A program made the position numbers and the translations under genes. The notes under the pieces were generated by a model that worked only from the letters and a program-made list of their open reading frames with translations, did not search any database and was not told where the DNA came from. Of a stretch of 64,000 bases of DNA, positions 16,210-25,216 are shown piece by piece. The DNA lies in assembly GCA_963753585.1 (NCBI GenBank), contig CAVWCU010000001.1, positions 310,001-374,000 on the forward strand. Direction: 5' to 3'. Positions within the stretch are counted from its first letter, which is position 1. Each line of letters begins with the position of its first letter. Source of the stretch: VRUE01 sp963753585. GTDB taxonomy: Bacteria > Actinomycetota > Thermoleophilia > Solirubrobacterales > 70-9.

Positions 16210-16244
16210 ATGCTACTTATAGGTCTGTAGACTGTCAAGTAGCA
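16210..16244. promoter_or_regulatory. Dyad operator overlapping promoter
   Basis: TGCTACTT (16211-16218) and AAGTAGCA (16237-16244) are perfect inverted repeats, and GTCTGTAGAC (16223-16232) lies exactly on the same centre. On the minus strand, TTGACA (16238-16233) and TAGCAT (16215-16210) are separated by 17 bases, a good promoter for the beta-propeller gene. The divergent Xre-type gene starts at 16265, so it may encode the factor that binds here. Confidence 0.6.
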
Positions 16245-16264
16245 ACCGGGAAGCCTTCCCGTCT

Positions 16265-16477
16265 GTGGAAGGCGAGCTACAAAAAGCGTTCGGCCGCAAT
16301 CTCAGGGCGTATCGGGAAGCCAAAGGGCTCAGCCAAGAGGCGTTCGCTGATGTGCTCGACGTGCATCGCACCTACATGGGCGGCGTGGAGCGCGGCGAGC
16401 GCAACCTGACACTCAAGAGCGTGGAGAAGATGGCCGTCAGGTTGAAGGTGGAGCCGTTGAGTTTGCTCCAACCCTGA
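16265..16477 (+). CDS. Xre-family HTH regulator
   Basis: The 70-residue protein is a single Cro/CI-type helix-turn-helix domain: FGRNLRAYREAKGLSQEAFA, then HRTYMGGVERGERNLTLKSV. The size matches stand-alone regulators such as restriction-modification controller proteins, but no such system is adjacent. It starts with GTG at 16265, 21 bases after a symmetric dyad that overlaps the divergent promoter of the beta-propeller gene. Repression of that gene and of itself is a plausible inference. Confidence 0.8.
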   Translation: MEGELQKAFGRNLRAYREAKGLSQEAFADVLDVHRTYMGGVERGERNLTLKSVEKMAVRLKVEPLSLLQP

Positions 16478-16570
16478 TCGACCAGGAAGCTAGAACGACG
16501 AGAGGCCGCCCCGGTCCGGGCGACCTCTCAAGCACCCCTCCCTAGGCCGTGTCAGATCGAGGCGGGGAGA

Positions 16571-16840
16571 TCAGAAGGTCGGTGTCGCTACGTAAGCGCA
16601 GCCTGCACCGGGCTCCTGCTCGTCGTCAAGGCGCGCGATCAGGTCGGCGTCGTGCAGCACCTTGAGGTGGTACGTCACCAGGGGGACGCCCATGCCGAAC
16701 TCGCCGGCCAGCTCCTCCTCGCTCGTCCCGTCCTTCTGCTGCATGAGGCGGCCGAAGATCTCCGTGCGCTTGGGATGCGAGAGCGCCATGCGGATCTGCG
16801 CTTCCATGTTGGGTGACTGGCTGCTTTCGTCTTTCATCAT
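16571..16840 (-). CDS. ArsR-type winged-helix regulator
   Basis: The 89-residue protein has a winged-helix domain: MALSHPKRTEIFGRLMQ, then TSEEELAGEFGMGVPLVTYHLKVLHDADLI, matching ArsR-like helix-turn-helix regulators. No Cys-rich metal site is seen, so it is likely a non-metal-sensing member. AGAAGGACA lies just before two tandem ATG codons. A related but longer regulator is encoded upstream in the same direction; no target gene is obvious. Confidence 0.72.
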   Translation of the reverse strand: MMKDESSQSPNMEAQIRMALSHPKRTEIFGRLMQQKDGTSEEELAGEFGMGVPLVTYHLKVLHDADLIARLDDEQEPGAGCAYVATPTF

Positions 16841-17018
16841 TGTCCTTCTGCTCCAGACGCCCCAGGGCGGCGAAGGGCCACTAGGTTTGAAGCCGCCCAG
16901 GGGCGCTGGAACAACCTGCCGACAAAGTGAGACTCATCCAATTCGTCGGAGCGATAGACGGTCGCAGATCGGAACGCTCGCGTCCATCCCACTATTTAAG
17001 TCCCTGAAAAATTTCCGG

Positions 17019-17666
17019 TCAGCTTTCTGTGGGCGGTACGTAACGCCGCTCCGGTAGCTCTGCTCGGGACCTGTCGAAGGCCATCGACACGATGATGGTT
17101 GTTTGTCCGACCTCGCCCGACTCGCATAGCCGCGTAGCGGCGCGACCGGCTATGTCCTTCTGCCGCTCGTAGGATTCGGCTTGCTCTTGGGCGATTTCCT
17201 TCCGAGCTTGCTCGTCGCACATCAGGGCGTCCCAGAGCAGCCACAGATCCTCGTCGTCATCCATCTTCCCGGCGCGGTACGCCGCCAACGTCTCGGTGAG
17301 AATGTTCTGGGTGGTGACGCCATTCACGTCACGCCGTTCCATCATCGTCATCTTCCTATATGCCTCGTCGGTGATGTAGGGCAGGATCACGGTTCGGTAG
17401 AAGACCTCCGTGACGTTGCCCCTCTCGGCCGTGAACGCGATTTCGATGCACCCTGCTTTGTAAAGACGGCTGATGTGGTTGCTGACGAGCCTTGTCCCTA
17501 GCCCCATCATCTTCGCCAGTTCCTTGCTGCTGCGCGGTCCCTCGGCCAGGATCACCAGCGCCTGGTTCCTGATCTTGTTCCCCAGGGCGTAGGCCACGGC
17601 CTCATCCATCTCCCGCGTGCGCGCATCATGGGGCATCCTCGGTGCTGCTGCTGACGTTGGCTCCAT
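17019..17666 (-). CDS. Winged-helix transcriptional regulator
   Basis: The 215-residue protein has an ArsR-like winged helix at about residues 20-95 (ALGNKIRNQALVILAEGPRSSKELAKMM, LVSNHISRLYKAGCIEI) and a C-terminal helical domain (DDDEDLWLLWDALMCDEQARKEIAQEQAESY) probably for dimerisation or ligand sensing. GGAGGAATT before the ATG at 17666 supports this start. Tandem direct repeats at 17745-17776 lie just upstream and may be its operator. Function of the regulon is unknown. Confidence 0.68.
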   Translation of the reverse strand: MEPTSAAAPRMPHDARTREMDEAVAYALGNKIRNQALVILAEGPRSSKELAKMMGLGTRLVSNHISRLYKAGCIEIAFTAERGNVTEVFYRTVILPYITDEAYRKMTMMERRDVNGVTTQNILTETLAAYRAGKMDDDEDLWLLWDALMCDEQARKEIAQEQAESYERQKDIAGRAATRLCESGEVGQTTIIVSMAFDRSRAELPERRYVPPTES

Positions 17667-17744
17667 CAGGGCAATTCCTCCAGTCGAGAGTCTTTTGGGC
17701 AATTGATGGACGCCGAGATTAGGGGTTTTCGAACCAACTTTTTG

Positions 17745-17776
17745 CCGCCGGTCACAAAAAGTCCGCCGGTCACAAA
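17745..17776. repeat. Tandem 14-bp direct repeats, candidate operator
   Basis: CCGCCGGTCACAAA occurs at 17745-17758 and again at 17763-17776, an 18-bp period. The pair lies 79 bp upstream of the winged-helix regulator start at 17666. The spacing would put two dimers on nearly the same face of the helix; autoregulation is inferred. Confidence 0.4.
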
Positions 17777-17841
17777 TTCGTCCACCATTCCTCCCGACCG
17801 GCAATCGCCGGGGCTGACGACACGGGAGGAGGTGAGGCGCC

Positions 17842-17901
17842 GTGAAGATCGCGACTGTCGAGACAGTCGTGCCCATGCTGAGCGTCGTAAAGAACCGCTA
17901 A
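17842..17901 (+). CDS. Possible 19-residue leader ORF
   Basis: A GTG at 17842 opens a 19-codon frame (MKIATVETVVPMLSVVKNR) that ends in TAA. A strong Shine-Dalgarno (GGAGGAGGTG) lies about 7 bases upstream, stronger than for most genes here. No downstream gene on this strand is obvious, so it could be a stand-alone small protein or chance. Weak call. Confidence 0.25.
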   Translation: MKIATVETVVPMLSVVKNR

Positions 17902-17916
17902 GCAGGCACGAATCGG

Positions 17917-17954
17917 CCGGCCCTCGCGATCCTTGTCCAGGGCGCGAGGGCCGG
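17917..17954. terminator. 12-bp perfect hairpin, possible terminator
   Basis: CCGGCCCTCGCG (17917-17928) and CGCGAGGGCCGG (17943-17954) are perfect inverted repeats with a 14-base loop. The hairpin lies beyond the leftward reading frame that ends at 17997 and may end that transcript. No U-tract follows. Confidence 0.45.
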
Positions 17955-17996
17955 AATCTAAGCGGGGTGGCTGACTAGATGCCCTAGATAGCTCGA

Positions 17997-18356
17997 CTAG
18001 CAAAGCCGGTAGTAGCCACGGGCGACGCGCTCGAATCTGGGATGGCGCAGCAAGGTTCCTTCGGAAAGACGACCTTTGAGGGAGCGAGGGTTGATCGGCT
18101 GTCCGAGCAGGCGTTCGGCAGCAGCCTGTATGTCGGAGACGTGCATCGGCTCTGCGGTATCGGCCAAGACCTTTGCGATTGCCCTTGGAAGCTCACCGAT
18201 GCGGCGTGGGGGAGGCGTTGATTGACGAGGCGACGAGGCGGCTTCTTGGAGCAGCTTTCGGCGGAGTCGGTTGAGGCGGGCAAGCCGAGCGCTAGCCTCG
18301 CTTTTGGAAAGTGCGCCGATTAGGGGTATGGCGGGTCTTGGTCCTGGGATGACCGG
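17997..18356 (-). pseudogene. Winged-helix-like domain without a start codon
   Basis: An open frame of 119 codons directly follows, in the same frame, the TAA of the HNH gene. Its C-terminal 50 residues (MHVSDIQAAAERLLGQPINP, then LRHPRFERVARGYYRL) are a recognisable small winged-helix-like domain seen in actinobacterial mobile-element proteins. No ATG, GTG or good TTG start lies in the first 70 codons; the ATG at 18146 would give only 49 residues. It is either a 5'-truncated gene, the read-through extension of the HNH gene, or a short 49-residue protein. Confidence 0.45.
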
Positions 18357-19013
18357 TTATAGATCGACGCGGTTGCCCTTGCGGCGATTGTGTTCCAGGC
18401 AGGTCACCCGGATGTTGTGCTCCTCCGAGGAGCCGCCCTTGGACACCGGGATTATGTGATCGAACTCGATCTCATAATCCTTCAGGGCCTTATTGCAGCC
18501 AGGCTCTTGGCACATGTAATTGTCCCGCCGAGCTACGCGCATCTTGACTGCCGCGGGGATGTAACGGGTCATTCGCCTTGCCTCTGAAGTCTCCGTGTAG
18601 GGCTCAGAAACGTAAATCACGGGACAGAGATGACCAAAGACTCGGCAAGCTGCCTCGTCCAGGATCGCGGGAATCTCGATGGGGTAGTCCTCGGGATCGA
18701 ACTCGGCAACCGAGGTTTCGAAGTACTCGCGTCGTGCGTCATCAAGGGGCTCTTTCTGGTCCTGCCCGATACGCCCGCTTGCGAGGCAGCGTTCGAAATA
18801 CTCGTTGTGCCTTTCCGCATCCTCGCGCGTTGGAGGCAAGAGAGGGAAGTCCTCGACGAGGGGTCCGTAGGGGCAGTACTTGAGCTCCCAGCACGGCTTG
18901 CACACAGTCTTTGTCCGCTCTCGAAGATTGCGAAGAAGGTCGGCGTCATGCATGTCGTCCGGGGCTTGAAGGGCCTCTCGGATTTGGGGGTGGAGTTTTT
19001 TCTTGTTTGCCAT
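18357..19013 (-). CDS. HNH endonuclease
   Basis: The 218-residue protein has a C-terminal HNH nuclease domain (about 155-218): R-R-D-N-Y-M-C, CNKAL, IEFDHIIPVSKGGSS, HNIRVTCLEHNRRKG, with Cys pairs that fit a structural zinc. The N-terminal part includes a CKPCWELKYCPYG cluster, perhaps a second zinc site. Such nucleases occur in mobile elements and defence loci. A HicBA module lies upstream, and a winged-helix-like frame continues after its stop codon. Confidence 0.82.
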   Translation of the reverse strand: MANKKKLHPQIREALQAPDDMHDADLLRNLRERTKTVCKPCWELKYCPYGPLVEDFPLLPPTREDAERHNEYFERCLASGRIGQDQKEPLDDARREYFETSVAEFDPEDYPIEIPAILDEAACRVFGHLCPVIYVSEPYTETSEARRMTRYIPAAVKMRVARRDNYMCQEPGCNKALKDYEIEFDHIIPVSKGGSSEEHNIRVTCLEHNRRKGNRVDL

Positions 19014-19033
19014 AGGTACCTAACGCGCAGAGA

Positions 19034-19226
19034 TCAACGCGGGTTGCGCGGATGTGGAATACCAAGCTGTCGGCAGACGGCACGGGCCAGCCCGGGTCCG
19101 ATCGAATGATGCCGGGGCAGGGCCGAAACCTCGTTCTTGCGGTCCGCGCCACTTCGCGTGCTTCGAGCCACCGATCTCGCGGCAGCCGTGCGCCTTCAAA
19201 TGCCGTTCGAGGTTCCTGCGCTTCAC
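19034..19226 (-). pseudogene. hicA: hicA toxin, frameshifted
   Basis: The frame from 19226 encodes a normal HicA start (MKRRNLERHLKAHGC, then KHAKWRGPQ). It then loses similarity. The next frame over carries the rest of HicA: NEVSALPRHHSIGPGLARAV, CRQLGIPHP, and a TGA at 19034-19036. Total length is 193 bases, one more than a multiple of three, so a single-base change near 19137 splits the gene. The catalytic His lies in the first part. It overlaps hicB by 4 bp. Either the toxin is dead or a base was misread. Confidence 0.72.
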
Positions 19227-19477
19227 GCAGTGGTAAACCGCAGATGCTCGCGGTCTGACTCGGGCATCTCGCCCACCAGCTCCTCGTCAGGCGTCAGCAC
19301 CGTGCGCAGCGCGTCGAGGGCGTTCTCCCTCACTTCCTCGCGGGTGCGGCCCTGGCTCATCGCGCCGGAAACCTCGAGGACGCGCGCGACGATCCAGCCT
19401 TCCTCGTCGGGGCTGTCGAAGGAGATCGTGAAGTCAACCGATGCGGCAATGCTCAAACCGTAGCGGATGCTGCCCAT
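19223..19477 (-). CDS. hicB: HicB-type antitoxin
   Basis: The 84-residue protein has the partial RNase-H-like HicB fold: FTISFDSPDEEGWIVARVLE, then GRTREEVRENALDALRTVL. HicB proteins bind and block the HicA mRNA interferase. It precedes hicA and overlaps it by 4 bp. No C-terminal DNA-binding domain is present, so repression of the operon may need the complex. Because hicA is frameshifted, this may now be an orphan antitoxin. Confidence 0.75.
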   Translation of the reverse strand: MGSIRYGLSIAASVDFTISFDSPDEEGWIVARVLEVSGAMSQGRTREEVRENALDALRTVLTPDEELVGEMPESDREHLRFTTA

Positions 19478-19524
19478 GCGATTTGGGTCTCTGGCCGTAG
19501 CGGACTCTTGGCAGGATCGCTTTC

Positions 19525-19746
19525 TTACGAACCGGCGCGCCTCAGGGCCGCGCGTCGGTTTTCCAGGCTGATCAAATGCTCACCAGGCAGCGGGGTGACC
19601 ATGCCGTCGAGGGCGAACGTGGCAGGGTTGCACCCAAGTTTCTCGGCCTTGACGAACGCCTTAATTGCGTCGTCGGTCTTGCCAGCCTCCAACAGGACCA
19701 TGCCGAAGTTATATGCGCGCATTCCCTCACCGTCAGAGTCGTTCAT
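19525..19746 (-). CDS. Small TPR-like protein
   Basis: The 73-residue protein has one clear tetratricopeptide-like unit (AYNFGMVLLEAGKTDDAIKAFVKAEKLGCNP split over two helices). AAAGGATC lies 6 bases before the ATG at 19746. It is probably a protein-interaction module or a fragment of a longer TPR protein. No partner is evident, though the HicBA and HNH genes lie downstream. Confidence 0.5.
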   Translation of the reverse strand: MNDSDGEGMRAYNFGMVLLEAGKTDDAIKAFVKAEKLGCNPATFALDGMVTPLPGEHLISLENRRAALRRAGS

Positions 19747-19828
19747 GTGTGTGATCCTTTGATTGTCGTACATGCACTCAAGTTTGGCCGAAAAGCTAGA
19801 GATTTGCTTGCGGTGACGCAAGCCACCC

Positions 19829-20854
19829 GTGTCTCCCGATTGGGGAAGCGCACTACTGCCCCAGCGAAACCGGTCCGCCTCGACCCGCGCTATCCGGTTT
19901 GACTTGCCACGGAGCCGCAAAGGTCAGTACCTAGTCGATACCTTTTCGGGCACCCTGCAAGAGACGACGACATCCGGGCCCCTCGGCGGCGAGCCGTCTA
20001 GGCGTCGGCGCCCTCGGCGCTTCTGGCAGGTCGCCACCGGGCTGTCGATCCTGATCGTCGCGATTGCCGTGTTTGCCTGGCAGCAGGGGGGCGACAGCGG
20101 TGGCGGCGGACCGCTGAACGCGATTGCCGAGGCGGCTGAGAGGACGCAGGACAAACCGGGCGGGCGGGCCACGATGCGGGCGATCGCCTCCTCGCCGGCG
20201 GGGTCGGAGTCGTTCACGATGACCGGGGAGATGGTTTTCAACGACGAGACGGGTCGCAGCTGGGGGGTTTTTCAGACGGTCCCGCGCTCCGAGTCGGGCC
20301 GTTTGATGAAGATGCAGATGGTTGGCGACGGAGCGGTCATGTACATGCGCTCGAGCCAGTTCGGCTCACTGCCGGGCGGGCGCGAGTGGATGGCGCTCGA
20401 TTTCTCGTCGATGGGCCAAGAGATGGACGCGCCGCTCCCCGCCGGCGGCGACGCGAAGGGGGAACTGGCGCTGCTCGAAGCGGCGACCGGCGAAGTGCAG
20501 AAGCTCGGCAGGGAGGACGTGCGCGGCGTGCCGACGACACGCTACCGTGGCACGGTCGACGCCTCCGAAAACGTCGAGTGGCTGCGGGAGGAAGGCGCGG
20601 AGGATCTCGCCTCGCGTATCGAAGAGGAGCCTCTGCAGGTCGAGGCATGGATCGACGCCGACGGGTTGGTTCGACGCATGAGACTCGTCAAATCGGAACC
20701 GCGAGAAGGAGGCGAGGGGTCCATGACCATCGACATGCGCGTGGATTTCTACGACTTCGGCATCTCCCCCGAAATCGACTTGCCCGAGTCGAGCGAAGTG
20801 TTCGACGCGACGTCCTTGGCCAAGGACGAGATCGGCCTCGAGAGCGACGACTAG
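19829..20854 (+). CDS. Membrane-anchored LppX/LolA-like exported protein
   Basis: A basic segment (SRRRRPRRF) is followed by one transmembrane helix (VATGLSILIVAIAVFAW), then an exported domain of about 250 residues. The domain has features of actinobacterial lipoprotein carriers of the LppX/LprG or LolA type: ALLEAATGEVQKLGREDVRGVPTTRYRGTV and a closing ISPEIDLPESSEVFD. Such folds carry lipids or hydrophobic ligands. The true start is uncertain: the frame opens at a GTG (19829) and no clear Shine-Dalgarno precedes the helix. Ligand unknown. Confidence 0.62.
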   Translation: MSPDWGSALLPQRNRSASTRAIRFDLPRSRKGQYLVDTFSGTLQETTTSGPLGGEPSRRRRPRRFWQVATGLSILIVAIAVFAWQQGGDSGGGGPLNAIAEAAERTQDKPGGRATMRAIASSPAGSESFTMTGEMVFNDETGRSWGVFQTVPRSESGRLMKMQMVGDGAVMYMRSSQFGSLPGGREWMALDFSSMGQEMDAPLPAGGDAKGELALLEAATGEVQKLGREDVRGVPTTRYRGTVDASENVEWLREEGAEDLASRIEEEPLQVEAWIDADGLVRRMRLVKSEPREGGEGSMTIDMRVDFYDFGISPEIDLPESSEVFDATSLAKDEIGLESDD

Positions 20855-20950
20855 CTCGGCTCCTGCCTGATCACCGCGGCTCGGCCGGGTTCTGATTCAG
20901 CCCCCTGAACACAGCATCACCAGCGGGCCAACAGTGTTCTTAGGGGTGTG

Positions 20951-21049
20951 ATGACGCGCACCGGAAACGAGCGCAGAACCGACATTGCACTCGCGCTGCT
21001 CGCCACCGCCTCGATTGCCGGGATCATGTGGATCGGGAGGGTGAGCTAA
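20951..21049 (+). CDS. Possible 32-residue membrane peptide
   Basis: An ATG at 20951, just behind a GTG, opens a 32-codon frame with one hydrophobic stretch (IALALLATASIAGIMWIG) after a charged start. It ends 4 bp into the convergent methyltransferase gene. AGGGG lies a few bases upstream. Similar tiny membrane ORFs are common and often unannotated; the evidence is thin. Confidence 0.3.
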   Translation: MTRTGNERRTDIALALLATASIAGIMWIGRVS

Positions 21050-21780
21050 CCGTTCGCTGCGGCGTTTCCCGGGTCTTCACCTGAAGTGTTGGTCGCGTCG
21101 AAGAAGAGCATCGGGCCGGATCGCTCGATGCCGACCTGGCTGAATCCCGCGGCGGCCAGCCAACCCTCCAGCTCCCGTTGAGTGCCGACCTGGCCGAAGG
21201 CGCCGACGTCGGGCTTGACCAGGAGTCGCTGCCGCAGGCTCTCGCGGCCGCGGACGAAGCTGGAGCCGACCAGGCGTCCCCCCGGTTTGAGCACCCGCGC
21301 GGCCTCCGCCAGGGCGCCGGCTGGGTCGTCGTAGCAGTGCAGGCCCCAGAAGGTGAGGAACAGGTCGGCGCTGTCGGCTGGGAGGGGGAGGGCGGTCGCG
21401 TCCGCCTCGACGATCTCGATCTCGGCCAGACCCCGCAGTCGGGCACGCTCGTGGGCGCGCCGCAGCATCGACGGCGAGAGGTCGGCGGCGAGGTAGCGGA
21501 TCGATCCGCCTGCCGGGACGGCCCTGAAGGCGGGCCCGGCTCCGCAGGGACAATCGACGACGGTGCCGCCGTCGGGCACCTCGGCGACCGCGTCCATGCT
21601 CTCGTAGTAGCGGCTCATGTTGCCGCCCCACAGGGCCCGGCCGATGACTCGGCTGATTCGCGGCCGCTCCATGTAGGCGCTGTAGGCGGCCCCGAGGGGC
21701 GAAGCGTAGAAGTCGTCGCTTGACACGCGAAGCTTCACGCTACCTTCATGCGACGGTGCCTTCGATGACGCTTCGCACAT
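21046..21780 (-). CDS. Class I SAM-dependent methyltransferase
   Basis: The 244-residue protein has a class I methyltransferase core: motif I VVDCPCGAGPAFRAV, motif II LAADLSPSMLRRA, motif III VEADATALPLPADSADLFLT, and a post-core LKPGGRLVGSSF. The substrate cannot be told from sequence; a small molecule such as a quinone or lipid precursor is typical of this subtype. Motif I has Cys-Gly-Ala-Gly rather than G-x-G-x-G. The ATG at 21780 leaves only 29 bp to the divergent peptidase; a GTG at 21738 is an alternative. Confidence 0.8.
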   Translation of the reverse strand: MCEASSKAPSHEGSVKLRVSSDDFYASPLGAAYSAYMERPRISRVIGRALWGGNMSRYYESMDAVAEVPDGGTVVDCPCGAGPAFRAVPAGGSIRYLAADLSPSMLRRAHERARLRGLAEIEIVEADATALPLPADSADLFLTFWGLHCYDDPAGALAEAARVLKPGGRLVGSSFVRGRESLRQRLLVKPDVGAFGQVGTQRELEGWLAAAGFSQVGIERSGPMLFFDATNTSGEDPGNAAANG

Positions 21781-21809
21781 ACTCACACTGTGGATAGGGT
21801 GGGCGCCGA

Positions 21810-22739
21810 GTGAACGTCCTGATCGCTGCGGACATGGAGGGGATTGCCGGGATCGACGATTCCGGCGACTGCCTGCCGTCGCATCCCTCCGCCTACGCGC
21901 GCGGCCGCCGGCTGATGACCGACGAGGTGCTGACCGTCGTCGGCGCGCTCCGCGATGGCGGCGCCGAGCGGATCTCCGTCGGCGACTGGCACATGGTGGG
22001 CACCAACATCGAACGCGAGCGGATGCCCGAAGGGGTCGAGGTCCGGCCGATCGCCGACCTGGCCCTCGCCGAGACGGAGCCGTCGATGGCCAAGGCGAAC
22101 GGCGGCCCGCTCGACGCCGTGGCGATGATCGGCCACCACGCGAGCACCCCCAACCCCCGCGCCTTCTGCTCGCACACCTTCATCTGGGAGATGGAGGTCC
22201 TGCTCGACGGCGAGTCGTTGAGCGAGGTCCAGGTCTACGCCCAGGCGCTTGCCGCGGAGGGAATCCCGATCCTCGCCGTCTCGGGCGACCGCTGGATGCT
22301 CGAGGAGCTCGGCGAGGGGGAGATGGGCAGCGCCCGCCTGGTCGAAGCCAAGGAGGGTCAGGGCCGGGGCCGCGCTCGCTCGCGCGACGTCGAGGCCGTG
22401 CGCACGGAGCTGAGCGACTCGACCGCCGCCGCGCTCGCCGCACCGATGCAGCCGCCCCCGCCGCGCAGTTACCCGGCGGAGCTGCGGATTACGGCCGAGG
22501 GCACCGAGATCGCGAAGACGACGGTTGCGAGCCCCGCCGACCTGCTGAACGCGGTCGCCACGGCCTTCCGCGGGAGCCAGGTCTCGCGCGAGTACCGCCA
22601 GCTCGCCAAGCTGCTGCCGGCCGGTAACGACTCCCGGCTGCGCAGCGCCCAGCGCCGCCTCGGCAGCATCCTCGCCACGCCTGTGATGCGCTCGAAGGAG
22701 CGCCGCTGGCTTGCCGCAGCAGCCGGGCGTTCCAGCTAG
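21810..22739 (+). CDS. M55 family D-aminopeptidase (DppA-like)
   Basis: The 309-residue protein has the M55 pattern: AADMEG with Asp8 and Glu10 as zinc ligands, DWHM with His61, IGHHA with His109-110, and a Glu in WEMEVLLDGE. DppA-type enzymes remove N-terminal D-amino acids from peptides such as those from peptidoglycan. The family is usually about 270 residues; this one has a longer Arg-rich C-terminus. AGGGTGGG lies before the GTG start. It is divergent from the methyltransferase and converges on a transporter gene. Confidence 0.82.
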   Translation: MNVLIAADMEGIAGIDDSGDCLPSHPSAYARGRRLMTDEVLTVVGALRDGGAERISVGDWHMVGTNIERERMPEGVEVRPIADLALAETEPSMAKANGGPLDAVAMIGHHASTPNPRAFCSHTFIWEMEVLLDGESLSEVQVYAQALAAEGIPILAVSGDRWMLEELGEGEMGSARLVEAKEGQGRGRARSRDVEAVRTELSDSTAAALAAPMQPPPPRSYPAELRITAEGTEIAKTTVASPADLLNAVATAFRGSQVSREYRQLAKLLPAGNDSRLRSAQRRLGSILATPVMRSKERRWLAAAAGRSS

Positions 22740-22745
22740 GAGGGA

Positions 22746-23612
22746 CTAGGCCGCGGCGGCGAGGGGACCGGACCCGGCCCGTCGCGCCGGGATCAGCAGC
22801 GCCGAGGCGCAGACCATCGCGAACGCCGAGGTCTGGAGCGCGAGTCCGAGCGGGTTGGTCGAGAGCGGGTCGCCGAAGACGAGGATCCCGCCGACGATCT
22901 GGGCCGCGTTCGCGACCAGCCCGATCAGGCCGATGGTCTCGATCGCCCCACCGCGCTGAAGCGCCGCCGCGGTGGCGTACTGGGCGCCGAGGCCGGCGAG
23001 GACGACGAGCAGGATCCAGGGTGCGAGGACGGCGGCAGAGATGTCGCCCACACCGGTCAGGCCCTTGATCGCGACGCCGGCGAGGGCGAGGAGGGTACCG
23101 GCGATGGCGGCGAGGAGGACGTTGCTGTGATCGGCGAGCAGCTCTGAGCGATGGCCCAGCGCCAGGCCCGAGGCGATCAGCGCCAGGCCGCCCTCGAAGC
23201 CGAGCATCGTCGAGGTGGTGAAGCCGGAGTGCTCGCCCTCGAAGCTGGGGACCGTGAAGACGAGCAGCACGAGGCCGGCCCCGCCCAGCAGCAGCGCGAA
23301 CCACTGGCGGCGCTCAACGGAGTGGCCGAACAGGCGCTGCGACATCACGGCAAGGGTGACGGCGCCACCCGCCAGCACCGCCTGGACGATCGAGATCGGC
23401 GCCATCGAGAGCGCCGCGACGTGGACGAGCCAAGCGATCGCGGCGAGGGCCCAGCCTGCCGCGAACCAGGGTGAGGCGGCGAGGCCGCGCGCGCTGCGAA
23501 TCGGGCTGCGAATGCTGACCGGGTCGGCCAGGTTGCAGCCGCGGTGCTTCAGCAGCCAGGCGAGATTCGTCATCAGCGCCGCTGCCACGGCGAGGGCGAT
23601 CCCTATCTGCAC
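22746..23612 (-). CDS. DMT/EamA-type multispanning transporter
   Basis: The 288-residue protein contains about nine or ten hydrophobic helices and ends in a short Ala-rich tail. The internal duplication and length fit the drug/metabolite transporter superfamily. Features such as MQIGIALAVAAALMTNLAWLLKHRG and SIVQAVLAGGAVTLAV resemble members near the NIPA-like branch. Substrate unknown. It converges on the peptidase gene with a 6-bp gap. Confidence 0.72.
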   Translation of the reverse strand: MQIGIALAVAAALMTNLAWLLKHRGCNLADPVSIRSPIRSARGLAASPWFAAGWALAAIAWLVHVAALSMAPISIVQAVLAGGAVTLAVMSQRLFGHSVERRQWFALLLGGAGLVLLVFTVPSFEGEHSGFTTSTMLGFEGGLALIASGLALGHRSELLADHSNVLLAAIAGTLLALAGVAIKGLTGVGDISAAVLAPWILLVVLAGLGAQYATAAALQRGGAIETIGLIGLVANAAQIVGGILVFGDPLSTNPLGLALQTSAFAMVCASALLIPARRAGSGPLAAAA

Positions 23613-23633
23613 GCGAGCGTCACCACTATCCAG

Positions 23634-24025
23634 CTATCGGCTCGCAACCGCCCGACGCTTAGCCCGCGCCTCCGGGCTCGGCGGCGGCGGGTCGGGTAGC
23701 TGCAGGCGGCGACGCGCCCGGGTGACCGCGGCGGCCGAGGTCCGGCACGCGCGCGCGATAGTCCCGTCGGTCTCGTCCGGCGTGCGGCTGACCTCGAACT
23801 CGATCAGGGCGGCGCGGCGAAGTTTGGCGCGGGCGTCGACGGGGCTATCGCTGGGCGCCGCGTCGAGGGCCGCATCGGCGGCCCGCTGGCGGCGGCAGAC
23901 CAGGCAGAAGCAGCCCTCAACCGAGTCTTCCCAGGCATCGGGGAGCGGCACCGGCTCGCGGTCGATGCGCCCGGTCGTCACCCCGCAGCCGTCGCAGGTC
24001 CACTTCGTCGCCAGGCTCGCGCCGC

Positions 24026-24029
<4 letters not shown>
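23634..24029 (-). CDS. Zinc-ribbon protein with helical C-terminus
   Basis: The 131-residue protein has CDGCG and, 27 residues on, CFCLVC, a likely zinc ribbon. The C-terminal part (SRTPDETDGTIARACRTSAAAVTRARRRL) looks like a helix-turn-helix. It overlaps the DEAD-box helicase gene by 4 bp and is translated after it, so the two may act together. No named family is recognised; RNA or DNA binding is likely. Confidence 0.55.

Positions 24030-25216
<1,187 letters not shown>

Noticed and set aside
16841..17018. Gene between the two winged-helix regulators
   Set aside because: The 178-bp gap has only short frames without ribosome sites; it probably holds the promoter of the smaller regulator.
17984..18283. 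A 99-codon minus-strand frame rich in Ser/Pro
   Set aside because: The overlapping frame ending at 17997 encodes a recognisable winged-helix-like domain; this one is a shadow.
19034..19226. Programmed frameshifting in hicA
   Set aside because: No slippery heptamer or downstream pseudoknot is evident at the break, and HicA is normally a single frame.
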